A stretch of 64,000 nt of DNA from a halophilic archaeon SHRA6 (GCA_005239175.1 ML241294.1:62001-126000), one strand, 5' to 3'; positions 1 through 8,801 are shown, numbered from the stretch's first letter. Numbers and translations are program-made. The notes: generated by a model not told the origin, from the sequence alone.

Positions 1-480
1 ATCCACCTTGGACTCGGATACGTGCCCCAAAACGACAACGTGTTCCCCTCGCTGTCGGTTATCGAAAATCTCGAAATGGGTGCGTACATCCTCGATGAGG
101 TGCCAGAGGACCGGCTTCGTGACGTGTTCGATCGATTCCCGATCCTCGAAGAAAGAAAACACCAGAAGGCGGGAACGCTTTCTGGCGGCCAACAGCAGAT
201 GCTCGCAATGGGTCGTGCGCTGATGTTGGATCCAAAGCTATTGTTACTCGACGAGCCCTCGGCGGGGCTTGCCCCTGATCTGGTCGACGAGATGTTCGAT
301 CGGATCGACGAGATCAACGCCGACGGAACTGCGATCATGATGGTCGAACAGAACGCAAAGAAGGCGCTTCGGCGCTGTGATCGCGGCTACGTCTTTGTCG
401 ACGGCAAGAACCGCTACGAGGACGAGGGGCTGACCCTGTTGAACGATCCGCAGGTGCGACAGGACTTCCTCGGCGGCTGA
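1..480 (+). CDS. livF: Branched-chain amino-acid ABC transporter ATP-binding protein, LivF type (5' end missing)
   Basis: This cytoplasmic ABC ATPase would energise a branched-chain amino-acid or amide importer. The reading frame is already open at base 1, so the N-terminal part with Walker A lies outside the window. Visible parts are the Q-loop region (GYVPQNDNVFPSLSV), the ABC signature (LSGGQQQMLAMGRAL), Walker B (LLLLDEPSAGLAP) and the H-loop area (MMVEQNAKKAL). The short spacing and the VFPSL and ENLEMG motifs favour LivF over LivG. It converges on a LivK-type binding-protein gene downstream, so the other transporter genes are probably to the left. Confidence 0.9.
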   Translation: MHLGLGYVPQNDNVFPSLSVIENLEMGAYILDEVPEDRLRDVFDRFPILEERKHQKAGTLSGGQQQMLAMGRALMLDPKLLLLDEPSAGLAPDLVDEMFDRIDEINADGTAIMMVEQNAKKALRRCDRGYVFVDGKNRYEDEGLTLLNDPQVRQDFLGG

Positions 481-609
481 ACCACCCGTACAGCTCGCAC
501 AACAGTATCGTGTCGATGCGATCGTCCAACAGGGCGGTCCGCCCCCTCGTCGATCAAACTGCAATCGGTCGATCGACCGATCGATACCTGTCGCTTCTTG
601 ACCTCAGTT

Positions 610-620
610 ATAAAAAAAGT
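610..620 (-). terminator. U-tract terminator of the binding-protein gene
   Basis: Read on the minus strand, seven consecutive T residues (plus-strand A612-618) lie about 30 bases after the stop codon of the leftward binding-protein gene. Archaeal terminators are typically such T-tracts without a strong hairpin. This supports 646 as the true 3' end of that gene. Confidence 0.55.
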
Positions 621-645
621 GTGTTGGAGCGTATCGACGCCGGAC

Positions 646-2064
646 TTACGAGGACATCGCCTCGTTGACGACGGATGAGTACGAGGATTCGCCCTGGTTG
701 AACGCAGTTTGACCCAGGATACTTCCGTCGAACTCGTCCTCGAAGACGCCCGAGAACCGCTCAGAGAGCTGCTGTCCGTAGTCGTTGTTGACGTAGAGCG
801 TCGAAGACGACGACCCACCGAGGTTTTCAGAGGCAACCTGTGCCATGACGCGGCCCTGCAGTCGGTCCGAAGGCGCAGTCCGGAAGATGTAGCCGTCGTC
901 CTCGAGGTTCGTCACCGACAGCGCGGTACTCGACGGCGAACACCCGACGACGCCGTTCGGGATGAGAACCTCCTGACACACCGGAACGTTCACGCCAGAA
1001 GACGCAGTTCCACAGATGTACGGGTACCCCGCGTTGACGAGCGAGTTCGCCGCGCTGACTCCCGACTGGGAGTTCGTTTCGGTGTCTTCGAGTTGCGTGT
1101 CGACCTCGAGATCGAGATCGGAGTCGTTGACCTGCATCGCTGGGATCTCTGCAGCCTGAATCATCGGGCCGCCCGTGGATGCGAGCGCGCCGGTTTCTGG
1201 CAGCAAGATTCCGAGCATGATTTCACGGCCGAAGCCACCGGGACTCTCGTCCGCAGATGGACCAGCCCCGTCAGGCTCACCGCCTTCGAAGGTCTGGGTT
1301 TCGATGTCTGTCGTTCCACCATCGTCGTCGAACTCCCAGAGCGCGTACGCCGCTTCGGCTGGATCGCCGTTCTCGTCGAAGTTCGTCGAACTCGATGCGC
1401 CCTGATACTGAATCTCTTCGCCGTTTGCGGCTGCCTCGACGCCTTCGAGGAAGTTTCCGGGGCCGATTTCCATCCCGCCGGGATTACAGACGTTGCGCAT
1501 CTGATCGCGGATCGCTTCTCCGGAGTTCTCTCCGGCCGCAGCGTTCGCGAGGATGCCGATCGCCGCCGAGTCGTACGACTGGGAGGTGAACACGCCGGGC
1601 GACTCGCCGTATTCGTCCTCGAAGAGGTCTTCGAACGCCGTCTGGTTCGGACCGCCCGCCGCAGGCGCGGTGCCGATAATGTTCGACATGTCGTTGCCGA
1701 CCTGTCCCGGAAGGTCCGGGTCCCGAAGTCCGTCCGGGATGAGAATATCGACGTCGTCGCCGTAGGCGCTGTAGTAGTCACGGAACAGCTGAATCGCGTC
1801 CTCTGGGTATCCGATGACGGTGAGCACATCGGGGCCGTCAGAGCCGCCGTTGCCACCGTTACCATTTCCATCGTCGCCGTTACCGTTGCCGCCGTTACCG
1901 TTTCCATCGTCGCCGTTACCGTTGCCGCCATTGCCGTTGCCGTCGCCACCAAGACATCCTGCGAGCCCGGTAATCGCGGCCGACCCAGCAAGGCCTGCCG
2001 ACTTCAACACATTGCGTCGTTGTAGTTTCCGTACCATCTCGGAGTTTTGTAGAGAGTCATTCAT
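646..2064 (-). CDS. LivK-type substrate-binding lipoprotein with circularly permuted domains
   Basis: This is a secreted solute-binding protein of the Peripla_BP_6 (LivK) family, 472 residues. A Tat signal (RR at 16-17) and lipobox LAGC (Cys37) lead into a Gly/Asn/Asp-rich repeat linker (38-77). The two halves are swapped. Residues 78-250 are what is normally the second half (VLTVIGYPEDA, DGLRDPDLPG, FDENGDP, ALWE). Residues 278-472 are what is normally the first half (IMLGILLPETGALAST, TQLEDTETN, GCSPSST, YIFRTAPSDRLQG, LYVNNDYGQ). The protein ends at VVNEAMSS, exactly where a normal member would run into DVLTVIGYPEDA. An alternative start is the ATG at 2037. It faces livF. Confidence 0.85.
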   Translation of the reverse strand: MNDSLQNSEMVRKLQRRNVLKSAGLAGSAAITGLAGCLGGDGNGNGGNGNGDDGNGNGGNGNGDDGNGNGGNGGSDGPDVLTVIGYPEDAIQLFRDYYSAYGDDVDILIPDGLRDPDLPGQVGNDMSNIIGTAPAAGGPNQTAFEDLFEDEYGESPGVFTSQSYDSAAIGILANAAAGENSGEAIRDQMRNVCNPGGMEIGPGNFLEGVEAAANGEEIQYQGASSSTNFDENGDPAEAAYALWEFDDDGGTTDIETQTFEGGEPDGAGPSADESPGGFGREIMLGILLPETGALASTGGPMIQAAEIPAMQVNDSDLDLEVDTQLEDTETNSQSGVSAANSLVNAGYPYICGTASSGVNVPVCQEVLIPNGVVGCSPSSTALSVTNLEDDGYIFRTAPSDRLQGRVMAQVASENLGGSSSSTLYVNNDYGQQLSERFSGVFEDEFDGSILGQTAFNQGESSYSSVVNEAMSS

Positions 2065-2259
2065 ATTAAGTCTGCCCCCATGCGGTGGCTGATGAGAACA
2101 GATTAGCCACGAGACGTTTGTTTTCACCAGTTTGCGAGCCGTCCTATGCGACATGAGTGCAACTATCATTTTCGAACATGTCAAGCAGTACGCGTAGTAT
2201 CGATCACATCAGCTCTCTGAGGTACCGTCCGATTCGAGGGGCGGAATCGGACAACAGGA

Positions 2260-2269
2260 TATTTATTAG
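2260..2269 (+). promoter_or_regulatory. TATA element of the PLP-enzyme operon
   Basis: The sequence TATTTATTAG is centred about 27 bases before the ATG at 2292, which fits a haloarchaeal TATA box driving a leaderless transcript. Confidence 0.5.
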
Positions 2270-2291
2270 ACTGCTTATCCAGCACTGTAGC

Positions 2292-3467
2292 ATGACAGAC
2301 CGATCGGGGTATCGGTTCGAAACCCGGCAGATCCACGCCGGCTACGAACCCGATGCCGAGGGGGCCGTGGTGCCGCCGATCTACAATAGCGTGACGTATG
2401 CGTACGAATCACCGAGCGAGGGGATCAGCGAGCACCGCTACACCCGGCTGTCGAACCCCACACGGCAGGCACTCGACAAGCGAATCGCCGATCTAGCGGG
2501 CGGGGCGTACGGACGGACCTTCGCCAGTGGAATGGCCGCGATCAACACCGTGTTCACCACGTGCCTCTCAGCCGGCGATCACGTCGTTGCCGGCGAAAAT
2601 CTCTACGCAGAGTCACACACGCTTCTCACTCGCGTCTTTTCTTCGTTTGGCGTCGAGGTCACGTTCGTCGATGCGACTGATCTCGCGGCGATCGCCGACG
2701 CGATCCGCCCAGAGACGGCGCTCGTCTACCTCGAAACACCGTCGAATCCGCTGTTGACAATCACCGACATTTCCGGTGTCGTCGATCGGTGTGCGGCCGC
2801 CGAAAGCGACCCAATCGTCGCCGTCGACAACACCTTCGCCTCACCGTATCTCCAGCGACCGCTCGAACTCGGCGCTGACATCGTCGTTGAGTCGTTGACC
2901 AAGTACGTCGCCGGCCACTCGGACGTGATGGCCGGCGCGCTCGTCACGGACGATCCAGACATCGCGGAAATGGTTGACGTCATCGCGTACAACCAAGGCG
3001 CAACGCTGAGCCCGTACGATTGTTTCCTCGTCTTCCGTGGCGCGAAGACGCTGGCAGGTCGCATGCGGACCCACTGTGAGAACGCGATGGCGATCGCCGA
3101 GTTCCTGGCGGACCACCCGGCGGTTTCGCAGGTCTACTACCCCGGACTTGCCGACCACCCGAACCACGACGTTGCCACAGCGCAGATGCGTGATTTCGGC
3201 GGGATGGTAAGTCTCGAACTTGACGCGAGCTTAGAGGAGACGAGCCAGATCGTCACGAACACCGAGCTGTTCGAACTCGCAGAGTCACTCGGTGCTGTCG
3301 AGAGTCTCATCGAACAGCCGGCACCGATGACCCACCGAACGCTAAGCGCCGAGGAACTAGAGGCCGCCGGGATCCCGACGAGTCTCGTCCGGCTGTCGGT
3401 AGGCATCGAACACCGCGATGATCTCATTGCGGACCTCGATCAGGCGATCGAACACGTCTTGGGATAA
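2292..3467 (+). CDS. Cystathionine gamma-synthase/lyase family PLP enzyme
   Basis: This 391-residue fold-type I PLP enzyme of the Cys/Met metabolism family makes or breaks C-S bonds in sulfur amino-acid metabolism. Visible landmarks are RYTRLSNPTRQALD, FASGMAAI (cofactor phosphate region), the LETPSNP block, the cofactor Asp in VDNTFASPYLQ and the Schiff-base lysine K204 in SLTKYVAGHSD. Length is typical. The ATG at 2292 is preferred to an upstream in-frame ATG because it lies about 27 bases after a TATA element and starts at the conserved TRQIHAGYEPD region. An M20 peptidase gene follows 4 bases after the stop. Synthase and lyase cannot be separated by eye. Confidence 0.9.
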   Translation: MTDRSGYRFETRQIHAGYEPDAEGAVVPPIYNSVTYAYESPSEGISEHRYTRLSNPTRQALDKRIADLAGGAYGRTFASGMAAINTVFTTCLSAGDHVVAGENLYAESHTLLTRVFSSFGVEVTFVDATDLAAIADAIRPETALVYLETPSNPLLTITDISGVVDRCAAAESDPIVAVDNTFASPYLQRPLELGADIVVESLTKYVAGHSDVMAGALVTDDPDIAEMVDVIAYNQGATLSPYDCFLVFRGAKTLAGRMRTHCENAMAIAEFLADHPAVSQVYYPGLADHPNHDVATAQMRDFGGMVSLELDASLEETSQIVTNTELFELAESLGAVESLIEQPAPMTHRTLSAEELEAAGIPTSLVRLSVGIEHRDDLIADLDQAIEHVLG

Positions 3468-3471
3468 GCAC

Positions 3472-4677
3472 ATGAGCGATCGATCACCACCCTCCAAAGA
3501 CGAGTCCATCGAGGAGATCGGATCGCTGGCAGCGGCGCTCGTCGAAATCCCAAGCGAGAACCCACCGGGTAACGAGAGCCAGACTGCGAGGTTCGTCCAC
3601 GAGTGGCTGACCCGCGAAGGGATCACTGCCGAACTGATCGAGGAACCCGATCCAGACAGAGCGCAGGTAGCCGCACGCGTCGGGACCGCAGCAGGACCAA
3701 CCGTCGTGTTGAACGGCCATCTCGACGTCGTTCCGGCCGGCGATCGCGACAGGTGGTCGGTCGATCCCTACGGCGGAACGATCGAAGATGGTCGGCTGTA
3801 CGGCCGCGGGAGTGCGGACATGAAGACCGGGCTTGCGATCGCGATGTGTCTCCTCCGTGAGCTCGCACCCGAACTCCGCAACGGCGCGTTGCCCGGGTCC
3901 GTTGTCTTCCACGCTGCAATGGGCGAAGAAACCGCAGATCCGGGGACGAAAACGCTGCTCGAGCGCGGCTACGACGGCGATTACGGGATCGTGCTCGAAC
4001 CAACCGGGTTCAGAGTCGCAACGAGCACGATGGGATTGGCCGTCTACCGAATCACCGTGCACGGCGAATCAACCCACGCGAGCCAGCCCGACACGGGCGA
4101 GAATCCGATCGACGCGGCACGGCCACTGCTTGCTGGGATCGACGACTACGACCGTGAGCTACAGCGGCGCGACCTGACACTCGCTGGAGCGGCACGGGCG
4201 ACGGTCACCGAGTTCGAATCTGGGGTTGGCTCGAACCTCGGCGTCATTCCCGACACGGCGACGCTCGTGCTCGATCGGCGCGTCCCACCCGGCGAGTCGA
4301 TCGACGCAGTCGATTCGGAGGTCCACGCGCTACTCGATCGCGTCCAAACCGATTACGGCGTCGACACGACAATCGAACGGATACAGACGTACGAGTCGTC
4401 GTCAATTCCGACAGATCATCCCCTGGCGCGGCTCCTTCAGGAGCGATCGGTCGAAGCAGTCGGGCCTGCGGGTGGCGTCGCCGAGCCGTGGGGGATCGAG
4501 GCGGCGACCGACGCACGAAACTTCGTCAACGATGCCGAAATCCCAGCCGTGACGTGGGGGCCGGGGCAGCTTGAGGAAGCACACACGGCCGACGAGTCGA
4601 TCTCGCTGGCCGACGCCGCGATCGGCCGAGAGGTATTGACGGGCGTCGTCCGCACGCTGCTGCGAGACGAGGAATGA
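3472..4677 (+). CDS. M20 family metallopeptidase (ArgE/DapE/ACY1 type)
   Basis: This 401-residue cytoplasmic zinc hydrolase removes acyl or succinyl groups from amino acids, or cleaves dipeptides. Metal ligands are visible: His83 and catalytic Asp85 in NGHLDVVP, Asp116 in GRGSADMKTG, and the Glu152-Glu153 pair in MGEETADPGT. The dimerisation (lid) domain follows at about 185-300. It starts 4 bases after the PLP-enzyme stop and is probably cotranscribed with it and the next GNAT gene. The substrate is not clear. Acetylornithine/succinyl-DAP deacylase or a general aminoacylase are both possible. Confidence 0.88.
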   Translation: MSDRSPPSKDESIEEIGSLAAALVEIPSENPPGNESQTARFVHEWLTREGITAELIEEPDPDRAQVAARVGTAAGPTVVLNGHLDVVPAGDRDRWSVDPYGGTIEDGRLYGRGSADMKTGLAIAMCLLRELAPELRNGALPGSVVFHAAMGEETADPGTKTLLERGYDGDYGIVLEPTGFRVATSTMGLAVYRITVHGESTHASQPDTGENPIDAARPLLAGIDDYDRELQRRDLTLAGAARATVTEFESGVGSNLGVIPDTATLVLDRRVPPGESIDAVDSEVHALLDRVQTDYGVDTTIERIQTYESSSIPTDHPLARLLQERSVEAVGPAGGVAEPWGIEAATDARNFVNDAEIPAVTWGPGQLEEAHTADESISLADAAIGREVLTGVVRTLLRDEE

Positions 4678-4708
4678 CCGAGACAGATACGGACCGAATA
4701 CTGAAACG

Positions 4709-5185
4709 ATGACACAAATCGAGCCCGCTACGACGGCGGATGCCGAGGAGATCGTCGACGCGTGGATCTCGCTTGCGACCGATCAACGTCGACACGGATC
4801 GCGGCTCCGCGCGGAAGCAAACCGCGAGCGGGTCCAAGAAGAGATCGCACGCGCGATTGTTTTCGACAGCGCGTTCGTCGCGCGGGTGACGGATGGGTCG
4901 ATCGTCGGATTCGTCACCTGCGAACTGGCCACTGGATCGTACATCGAAGACGAGACCCGCGGAGTCATCTCGAACCTCTTCGTGAAGGACGGACACAGGA
5001 ACGAGGGGATTGGGACCGCGTTGCTCGATCGCGCAGAGCAGGCGCTGCAGTCGGCTGGCGCAACGGTGGTGACGATCAAAGTACTGTGGGAGAACCACAA
5101 CGCTCGTCGGTTCTACGAGCGGGCGGGCTACGATCCACATCGCGTCGAACTGACGAAGCGATTCGAAAGCAATAACAATTCATAG
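4709..5185 (+). CDS. GNAT family N-acetyltransferase
   Basis: This 158-residue acetyl-CoA-dependent acetyltransferase fills a single GNAT domain. Motif A, which binds the acetyl-CoA pyrophosphate, is seen in NLFVKDGHRNEGIGTALLD at about residues 90-110. Motif B (NHNARRFYERAGY) is near the C-terminus. It is the last gene of a rightward cluster with the PLP enzyme and M20 peptidase, 31 bases downstream of the latter. The acceptor is unknown. Confidence 0.85.
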   Translation: MTQIEPATTADAEEIVDAWISLATDQRRHGSRLRAEANRERVQEEIARAIVFDSAFVARVTDGSIVGFVTCELATGSYIEDETRGVISNLFVKDGHRNEGIGTALLDRAEQALQSAGATVVTIKVLWENHNARRFYERAGYDPHRVELTKRFESNNNS

Positions 5186-5208
5186 CCGAATCGATAGAGT
5201 ACGAACGC

Positions 5209-5282
5209 GCCAGGAGAGCATGGGCGGTTCATGCACTCGACTTGTAATCGAGACTTCCGGGGTTCAAATCCCCGTCCTGGCT
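5209..5282 (+). tRNA. tRNA-Thr (anticodon TGT)
   Basis: The 74-nt sequence folds as a cloverleaf. The acceptor stem is GCCAGGA with TCCTGGC. The anticodon stem is CTCGA/TCGAG with loop CTTGTAA (anticodon 5243-5245, TGT). The T-arm is CGGGG-TTCAAAT-CCCCG. The discriminator is T and no CCA is encoded. Confidence 0.95.
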
Positions 5283-5446
5283 TGCGAGACTCAGACCTGT
5301 TCTGCGATCCGGAGGCATAAACAGATCAGCCATGTGGGTAGAACATTCCGCGGACGGGTGAGTGTATATCGAAATATGTGACTTTCAGGCTTTCTACCAC
5401 GCTAATTGGCGCATATCAGTTCTCGTTCTGTGGGAATATTGACTAG

Positions 5447-5455
5447 TATTATAAT
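5447..5455 (+). promoter_or_regulatory. TATA element of the two-domain universal stress protein gene
   Basis: TATTATAAT lies about 28 bases before the ATG at 5481, consistent with a leaderless transcript. The surrounding sequence is clearly AT-richer than the flanks. Confidence 0.5.
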
Positions 5456-5480
5456 CCAAAAAACACAACTATCAAACGTT

Positions 5481-6299
5481 ATGTATAGAGTACTCATCCC
5501 GGTCGACGAAAGCGAGGAACGTGCGTTCCACCAAGCACAGTACGTGTCGCAGCTTCCGAATGCAACCACCAACGTCGAGGCAACAGTCCTCTTCGTGGTA
5601 TCCCCTGATGAGTTTAGCAACGCCGATCAGGTGGATTTCTCGGACATTGATGCTGCCGTCGGGGCGGCCAACCTTCTCGAAGGCGAGGGCGTTTCGGTGA
5701 CACGAACCGTGGATGACGGCGGCGTCTCCCAGCAGATCGTCCGTTCCGCTGACGAACTCGATGCTGACGAGATCGTCATGGGCGGCCGCAAGCGCTCAGG
5801 CGTCTCCCGGGTGCTGCTTGGGAGTACGGTCCAGGATGTGATGCTCTCGGCCGATCGGCCGGTTACCATTACGAGCGAGACGACCGTGCCAAGCGAAGGA
5901 ATCCGACAGGTTCTCGTTCCAGTCGACGCCGACGCGGATCGCGCACAGCATCAGGCGGCGTACGTTGCGGGGCTACCTGAAGCGGCTGAGACGGTCGAAG
6001 CGACTGTGCTCGTTGTGTTCCGCCACCAGGACTACAAGGGAGCACCTCCCCACACATTCGAGGAGATTGGCGCGGCCGTTGAGGCAGCCGATGCCCTCGA
6101 GGATGAGGGAATTCCCGTCGAACGTGTCGCGATCGGCGGCGAGGTAGCCCGCAAGATACTCCATATGGCTGCCCAAAAGGATGCAGACAGCATCGTCATG
6201 GGCGGCCGAAAGCGATCGGGATTGCAAGAGGTACTCATGGGCAGTATCACGCAGGATGTGATGCTCTCGGCCGAGCGGCCGGTCACGATCACCGGCTAA
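5481..6299 (+). CDS. Tandem-domain universal stress protein (UspA family)
   Basis: This 272-residue cytoplasmic protein is made of two UspA-like domains in tandem, roughly residues 1-132 and 138-272. Each domain begins with a VLIPVD or VLVPVD strand. Each ends with the nucleotide-binding signature and tail: MGGRKRSGVSRVLLGS then VMLSADRPVTIT in domain 1, and MGGRKRSGLQEVLMGS then VMLSAERPVTIT in domain 2. The G-x2-(G/S)-x9-G-S pattern suggests ATP binding. The near identity of the two tails shows internal duplication. The ATG at 5481 is chosen over the in-frame ATG at 5406 because of the TATA spacing and the domain start. The 3' end is the first unit of a degenerate tandem repeat. Confidence 0.88.
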   Translation: MYRVLIPVDESEERAFHQAQYVSQLPNATTNVEATVLFVVSPDEFSNADQVDFSDIDAAVGAANLLEGEGVSVTRTVDDGGVSQQIVRSADELDADEIVMGGRKRSGVSRVLLGSTVQDVMLSADRPVTITSETTVPSEGIRQVLVPVDADADRAQHQAAYVAGLPEAAETVEATVLVVFRHQDYKGAPPHTFEEIGAAVEAADALEDEGIPVERVAIGGEVARKILHMAAQKDADSIVMGGRKRSGLQEVLMGSITQDVMLSAERPVTITG

Positions 6300-6458
6300 G
6301 ATGCTTCGGCCGGGCGGCCGGTTACGATCACCGGCTAAGGTGCCTCTGGTTGAGCGGCTGAGTGCTATCACCGGCTAAGATGCTTTCGGCTTCCTGACCG
6401 ATCGTTATCACAGGCCAGGATACCTCCCGCCGATCGGCCGATCGCTATCACAGATAAC
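6260..6458 (+). repeat. Five degenerate 40-bp tandem repeats starting inside the stress-protein gene
   Basis: Units begin at 6260, 6300, 6339, 6379 and 6419. The first unit is the last 40 bases of the coding sequence, encoding MLSAERPVTITG and the stop. Later copies decay progressively, but units 2 and 3 still end in ATCACCGGCTAA. Beyond them, up to 6585, no gene is visible. Confidence 0.85.
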
Positions 6459-6585
6459 GTCGCAGAACGCCGCACCCGCGTGAGCCAATTCCTGCGATCG
6501 CGTGTGTCGGATCTGTGAGTGTCGTCGTCTCTCTTTTAGCTGTCAGTGCCGAGATTTCCCGCTGTCGCGTACCGTTTCTGGCGTC

Positions 6586-6942
6586 TTACTCTTCGGCCCT
6601 GAGTCCACCAGCCGCTTTGATCGACATAATATGTCGCATGTTCAGATAGATCTCTTCGGGAGACGTGTGCTGATCGGGATCGTACAGATCGCTCACCCGA
6701 TAGAGGATCGCTGCCAACTGTTTGCGCTCGGTCCCTTCTCCGCGCACGTCGTCGGCAATTGCCCGCAACAGCTGAACCCGCTCTGGATCGGGCTCGAATT
6801 CAGCGTCGCTGTCCGATGCGACGATCGGATCAAGCCCCGCGGCCTCGATTGCGTCCGGTTCGCTATCCACGTCAGAAGCGTTGTCTGCGTCGGGAGAACG
6901 ATTCGTCGATCGATCCTCAGTCTCCGATTCGTCGCGGGTCAT
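6586..6942 (-). CDS. Conserved haloarchaeal protein downstream of mrp
   Basis: This 118-residue protein has no recognised enzymatic motif. The first 50 residues are extremely acidic and probably disordered. The rest (about 52-110) looks like a helical domain (PERVQLLRAIADDVRG, PEEIYLNMRHIM). Its ATG overlaps the stop codon of the upstream Mrp-type gene by four bases (ATGA), so it is translationally coupled to that Fe-S carrier and may act with it. That role is inferred only from position. Confidence 0.7.
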   Translation of the reverse strand: MTRDESETEDRSTNRSPDADNASDVDSEPDAIEAAGLDPIVASDSDAEFEPDPERVQLLRAIADDVRGEGTERKQLAAILYRVSDLYDPDQHTSPEEIYLNMRHIMSIKAAGGLRAEE

Positions 6943-7985
6943 GACTGTGTGGCCTCCCGTCGACGGACGATTCCAATATTATTTGCGACGTTTTCGACCA
7001 TCACGCGAAACGCATCGCCGGTCTCTGAGTCTTCGCGGAGGACGATCGGATCCCCGCCGTCGCCGCCGGTTCTGACGTCCGGATCGAGCGGGATCGCCCC
7101 CAAAAACGGAAGATCCTCTTCGTCTGCGAGGGCCCGTCCGCCGCCGGAGCCGAACACGTCGTGACGGCCGCCACAGTCCGGACACAGAAAGCCCGACATG
7201 TTCTCGACGATGCCGAGGACATTTGTCTGGTGTTTGCCGAACATCCGGAGCCCCTTGTTGGCGTCATCGAGGGCAACCTGCTGGGGCGTTGTGACGATCA
7301 CTGCGCCCGTGAGCGGCAGCGTTTGCAGGACCGTTAGCTGGGTGTCGCCAGTTCCAGGCGGCAGATCCAGCACCATGTAATCGATTTCACCCCACTCGAC
7401 ATCCTCGACCAGTTGGGTGAGAAGCTTGTGGACCATCGGACCGCGCCAGATGACCGGATCATCTGGGCCGACGAGGAAGTCCATACTCATGAGCTTCATG
7501 CCGTAGCGCTCTGGCGGAACGATCGTCTCCTCGGCAGTCGATTCCGGGCGATCGTCGGCGGCGACCATCCGCGGCACGTTTGGCCCGTAGATGTCGGCGT
7601 CGAACAGCGCGACCCGCGCGCCAAGCGCTGAAAGCCCGGCGGCAAGATTCACCGCAACGGTGGACTTGCCGACGCCGCCTTTGCCGGATGCAACCGCGAT
7701 GATGTTTTTTACCCCGGGCAGCACCGCCTCGTCTGCCTCAAGTTCGTCAGGAAGCTTCGCCGTCAGGTCGATCTCGTAGTCAGTATCAGACAGTGCCGAT
7801 CGCACGCCAGCGGCGATCTCGTTTTCGTGGGGGGCAAACGGCGCACCGAGCGCGAGCGAGATTCGAATTGTCTGTGTCTCTTCGTCGACCTCGATCGCGT
7901 TCACCAGTCCGAGCGAGACGATATCGTCGTTGAGATCCGGATCGGATACATCTGAGAGCCGAGCCGAAACGTCCGAGCGATCCAT
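6939..7985 (-). CDS. Mrp/NBP35-type iron-sulfur cluster carrier ATPase
   Basis: This 348-residue cytoplasmic P-loop protein delivers Fe-S clusters to target proteins. The N-terminal MIP18/DUF59-like domain covers about 1-80 (LSDVSDPDLNDDIVSLGLV). A deviant Walker A GKGGVGKS is at 101-108, Walker B lies around DLPPGTGD (207-214), and the cluster-binding Cys268-x2-Cys271 is in FLCPDCGG. Length and domain order match archaeal ApbC/Mrp. The following small gene overlaps its stop codon. Confidence 0.92.
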   Translation of the reverse strand: MDRSDVSARLSDVSDPDLNDDIVSLGLVNAIEVDEETQTIRISLALGAPFAPHENEIAAGVRSALSDTDYEIDLTAKLPDELEADEAVLPGVKNIIAVASGKGGVGKSTVAVNLAAGLSALGARVALFDADIYGPNVPRMVAADDRPESTAEETIVPPERYGMKLMSMDFLVGPDDPVIWRGPMVHKLLTQLVEDVEWGEIDYMVLDLPPGTGDTQLTVLQTLPLTGAVIVTTPQQVALDDANKGLRMFGKHQTNVLGIVENMSGFLCPDCGGRHDVFGSGGGRALADEEDLPFLGAIPLDPDVRTGGDGGDPIVLREDSETGDAFRVMVENVANNIGIVRRREATQS

Positions 7986-8057
7986 GTCCGTACGTCCGAC
8001 AGCGGGCCGAATAAGGTTGTTGTCCCCGGATCGAACGCCGCGTGGAATGGCTGCCCG

Positions 8058-8801
8058 CTATGTTGACCGATCGACGAGCGTCCCCGGCGACTCGCCAGCT
8101 AAAAACGCCGCGAGCGCGTTCGGGCCGAAAATAGACGCGGGCGTCTCAAGTTCCAACAGCGCCCGAACTTTCCCCGCCATGCCGCCGCTCACGTCGGTCG
8201 ACTCGCTGGCACCGAGAGCAGATTCGACCGCCTCAAAGGAGCTGATCGTCGATATCACCGCACCGTCCTCGTCGAACACGCCCGGAACCGTCGAGCAGAT
8301 CCCGACCCGATCTGCCGACAGCGCAGCTCCGAGGTGGGTGACGATCTCGTCGCCGCTCAAAACAGTCACTCCGGCCCCCTCGTGGGCGATAACGTCGCCG
8401 TGAACGACCGGGACGAATTCCGTGTCTAGGAGCCGGCGGACACCGGTGACCGGAAACGACAAGACTCCTTCGGTGTCGCGGCTGGCAATCGATAGCGGGT
8501 GGATTGGGAGGGCAGGGATCGACCGTTCGTGCAGTGCCGCGATCACCGCCTCGTTGAGTCGCTTCATCACGTCGTGTATCGCATGTGCACCGGCGTAGTC
8601 GCGCGTCCCCGTCGTCGTCGAGACCCCGTGTTCAGCCGCGTGAACGTGTCCGAAGCTCCCGCCGCCGTGGACGATGACGAGCGGGCGGGCTGTCGCCGCG
8701 TCGGCGATCGAATCGGCTGCCGCAGCGAGCGCTGCGTCGTCAATTGTCTCTGGGGTGTCTTTGTCGGTGATGACGCTCCCGCCGAGTTTGAGGACGATCA
8801 T
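8058..8801 (-). CDS. Isopentenyl phosphate kinase
   Basis: This 247-residue amino-acid-kinase-fold enzyme phosphorylates isopentenyl phosphate to isopentenyl diphosphate, the last step of the archaeal mevalonate pathway. The N-terminal VLKLGGSVITDK (Lys5) binds nucleotide. HGGGSFGH (45-52) contains the family's catalytic His52, which distinguishes it from other amino-acid kinases. It begins at the base next to the stop of mevalonate kinase, so the two form an operon supplying C5 units for lipid synthesis. Confidence 0.93.
   Translation of the reverse strand: MIVLKLGGSVITDKDTPETIDDAALAAAADSIADAATARPLVIVHGGGSFGHVHAAEHGVSTTTGTRDYAGAHAIHDVMKRLNEAVIAALHERSIPALPIHPLSIASRDTEGVLSFPVTGVRRLLDTEFVPVVHGDVIAHEGAGVTVLSGDEIVTHLGAALSADRVGICSTVPGVFDEDGAVISTISSFEAVESALGASESTDVSGGMAGKVRALLELETPASIFGPNALAAFLAGESPGTLVDRST

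Noticed and set aside
709-2025. Long open frame of 438 codons on the plus strand
   Set aside because: It is the antisense shadow of the binding-protein gene. It is Arg/Val-rich without any family motif, and the minus-strand frame has signal peptide and domains.
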